Source: Opitutia bacterium (GTDB lineage Bacteria; Verrucomicrobiota; Verrucomicrobiia; Opitutales; JANYDI01). Taken from it: a stretch of DNA of 5,937 nt. Both the position numbers and the translations under genes were made by a program. The stretch covers positions 1 through 5,937 of the forward strand of contig JANYDI010000011.1 of the NCBI GenBank assembly GCA_025363695.1. Direction: 5' to 3'. Below, in pieces: positions 5,498-5,937 of this stretch. The notes under the pieces are model-generated. The model saw only the letters and a program-made list of their open reading frames with translations, did no database searches and was not told the DNA's origin. The first letter of the stretch is position 1, and each line of letters opens with the position of its first letter.

Positions 5498-5524
5498 CGG
5501 CTCGGGGCAGTTCATACGATACAC

Positions 5525-5650
5525 CCGGATCGCTTCGCGATCTGGAGGGCGCCTTGTATACCCACTCCCGATGGGCGATTTTCCTAAAATGCTTTAGCAT
5601 TTTAGAAAATCGCCCATCGGAAAGGGGATCCAAGGGGACAACGTCCCTCT
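5525..5650 (+). repeat. Three-stem structured repeat, copy 3
   Basis: P1 is CCGGATCGC (5525-5533) with GCGATCTGG (5537-5545), loop TTC, which is the complement of the GAA loop of copies 1 and 2. CCTTG (5552-5556) can pair with CAAGG (5631-5635), where the other copies have CCTTAG/CTAAGG, a matched change. P3 pairs 5568-5592 with 5597-5620 around TTTA, with one unpaired C at 5583 or 5584. GGGGATCC follows, then a weaker P4, GGGAC-AAC-GTCCC (5635-5647), extendable by one G-T pair. The linker from the long hairpin (5498-5524) shares GCTCG and TTCA with copy 2. Positions 5651-5693 after it hold nothing recognisable. Confidence 0.87.
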
Positions 5651-5693
5651 AGCGTTGAAAGTGACTTAAGTTGTTGATTCAAAACACATTATG

Positions 5694-5890
5694 AGAGCCC
5701 TGTAGGGGCGTCAGATGGACAGCCCAGGGCGTAAGCCCTGGGTTAGGGTGAAAAAAGATTTAGAGCCCTACAGGGGCGACACTCGCAATGCCTCAAGTAG
5801 ATGTATTGTAATATTTTCATAAGTCTCACAATAAATCTTTTAGATTTTACAGTAAATTTTCATATTTTTGGTGCCGCCCTTACAGGGCTC
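5694..5890 (-). repeat. Right palindrome cassette, inverted relative to the left end
   Basis: No gene is visible in 5651-5937. The units of 3-127 appear here in reverse-complement order: AGAGCCCTGTAGGGGCG (5694-5710), the CCCAGGGC-GTAA-GCCCTGGG hairpin (5723-5742), a poly-A tract, a 23-nt unit (5763-5785) that is the exact reverse complement of 37-59, an AT-rich spacer of about 85 nt, and GTGCCGCCCTTACAGGGCTC (5871-5890), the exact reverse complement of 3-22. The last spacer is 14 nt in the left cassette. Preserved order with variable spacers suggests a modular palindrome family, not a recent exact duplication. Confidence 0.85.
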
Positions 5891-5937
5891 TGGTTTGTTT
5901 TTCACCTAAACCCAGGGCTTACGCCCTGGGCTACGAT
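5871..5937 (+). repeat. Partial third palindrome cassette in direct orientation, cut by the window end
   Basis: The unit at 5871-5890 is followed by TTTTTCACCTAAA and then the CCCAGGGC-TTAC-GCCCTGGG hairpin with CTACGAT. The final 30 bases (5908-5937) are identical to 77-106. So the 5871-5890 unit ends the inverted cassette and also begins a direct one. The repeat probably continues past the window. Confidence 0.8.

Overview
This is a bacterial chromosomal segment with housekeeping content: a cell-shape gene, a tRNA, a tRNA-modification gene and a transporter ATPase. No phage, plasmid or insertion-sequence gene is visible. The gene starts mostly lack a clear Shine-Dalgarno sequence, and the intergenic DNA is packed with GC-rich palindromes separated by AT-rich linkers. 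From general familiarity I would guess the Planctomycetes-Verrucomicrobia-Chlamydiae group, most likely Verrucomicrobiota. This is a weak inference, because no 16S or other decisive marker is present.

Layout. Positions 1-127 hold a cassette of small palindromes, and 128-200 hold nothing I can recognise. Positions 204-326 are copy 1 of a structured repeat (here the 'three-stem element') that runs into the stop codon of mreB (323-1381, minus strand). A divergent promoter region (about 1382-1560) leads to tRNA-Asp(GTC) (1561-1637). A tsaB-like gene (1647-2216, plus) begins only 9 nt after the tRNA CCA. The convergent gap 2217-2504 is almost filled by a composite of a long nested hairpin (2217-2327) and three-stem copy 2 (2351-2478). 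Next is a secreted Vps62/DUF946-like protein on the minus strand (2505-3914). A second divergent promoter region follows, then a tightly spaced pair on the plus strand: a DUF1461 membrane protein (4013-4630) and a manganese/zinc/iron-type ABC ATPase (4632-5390). The ATPase stop codon runs into a second composite: long hairpin 5390-5497 and three-stem copy 3 5525-5650. The right end (5694-5937) has no gene. It carries the palindrome cassette of the left end in inverted order, then the start of another copy in direct orientation.

How the parts work together. MreB directs cell elongation. TsaB takes part in t6A tRNA modification and is probably co-transcribed with tRNA-Asp. The DUF1461-ATPase pair looks like an operon, but no permease or binding protein is in view. 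The genes form no single pathway.

The most unusual content is not protein-coding. Two copies of a long nested hairpin begin at, or one base after, a stop codon. Their outer and inner stems differ in sequence but stay paired through matched changes on both arms. Each is followed by a conserved linker and the three-stem element, whose central stem has a one-base bulge at the same place in all three copies. This looks like a repeated, structure-conserved element, either an RNA motif or a REP/MITE-like mobile palindrome, placed at gene 3' ends.
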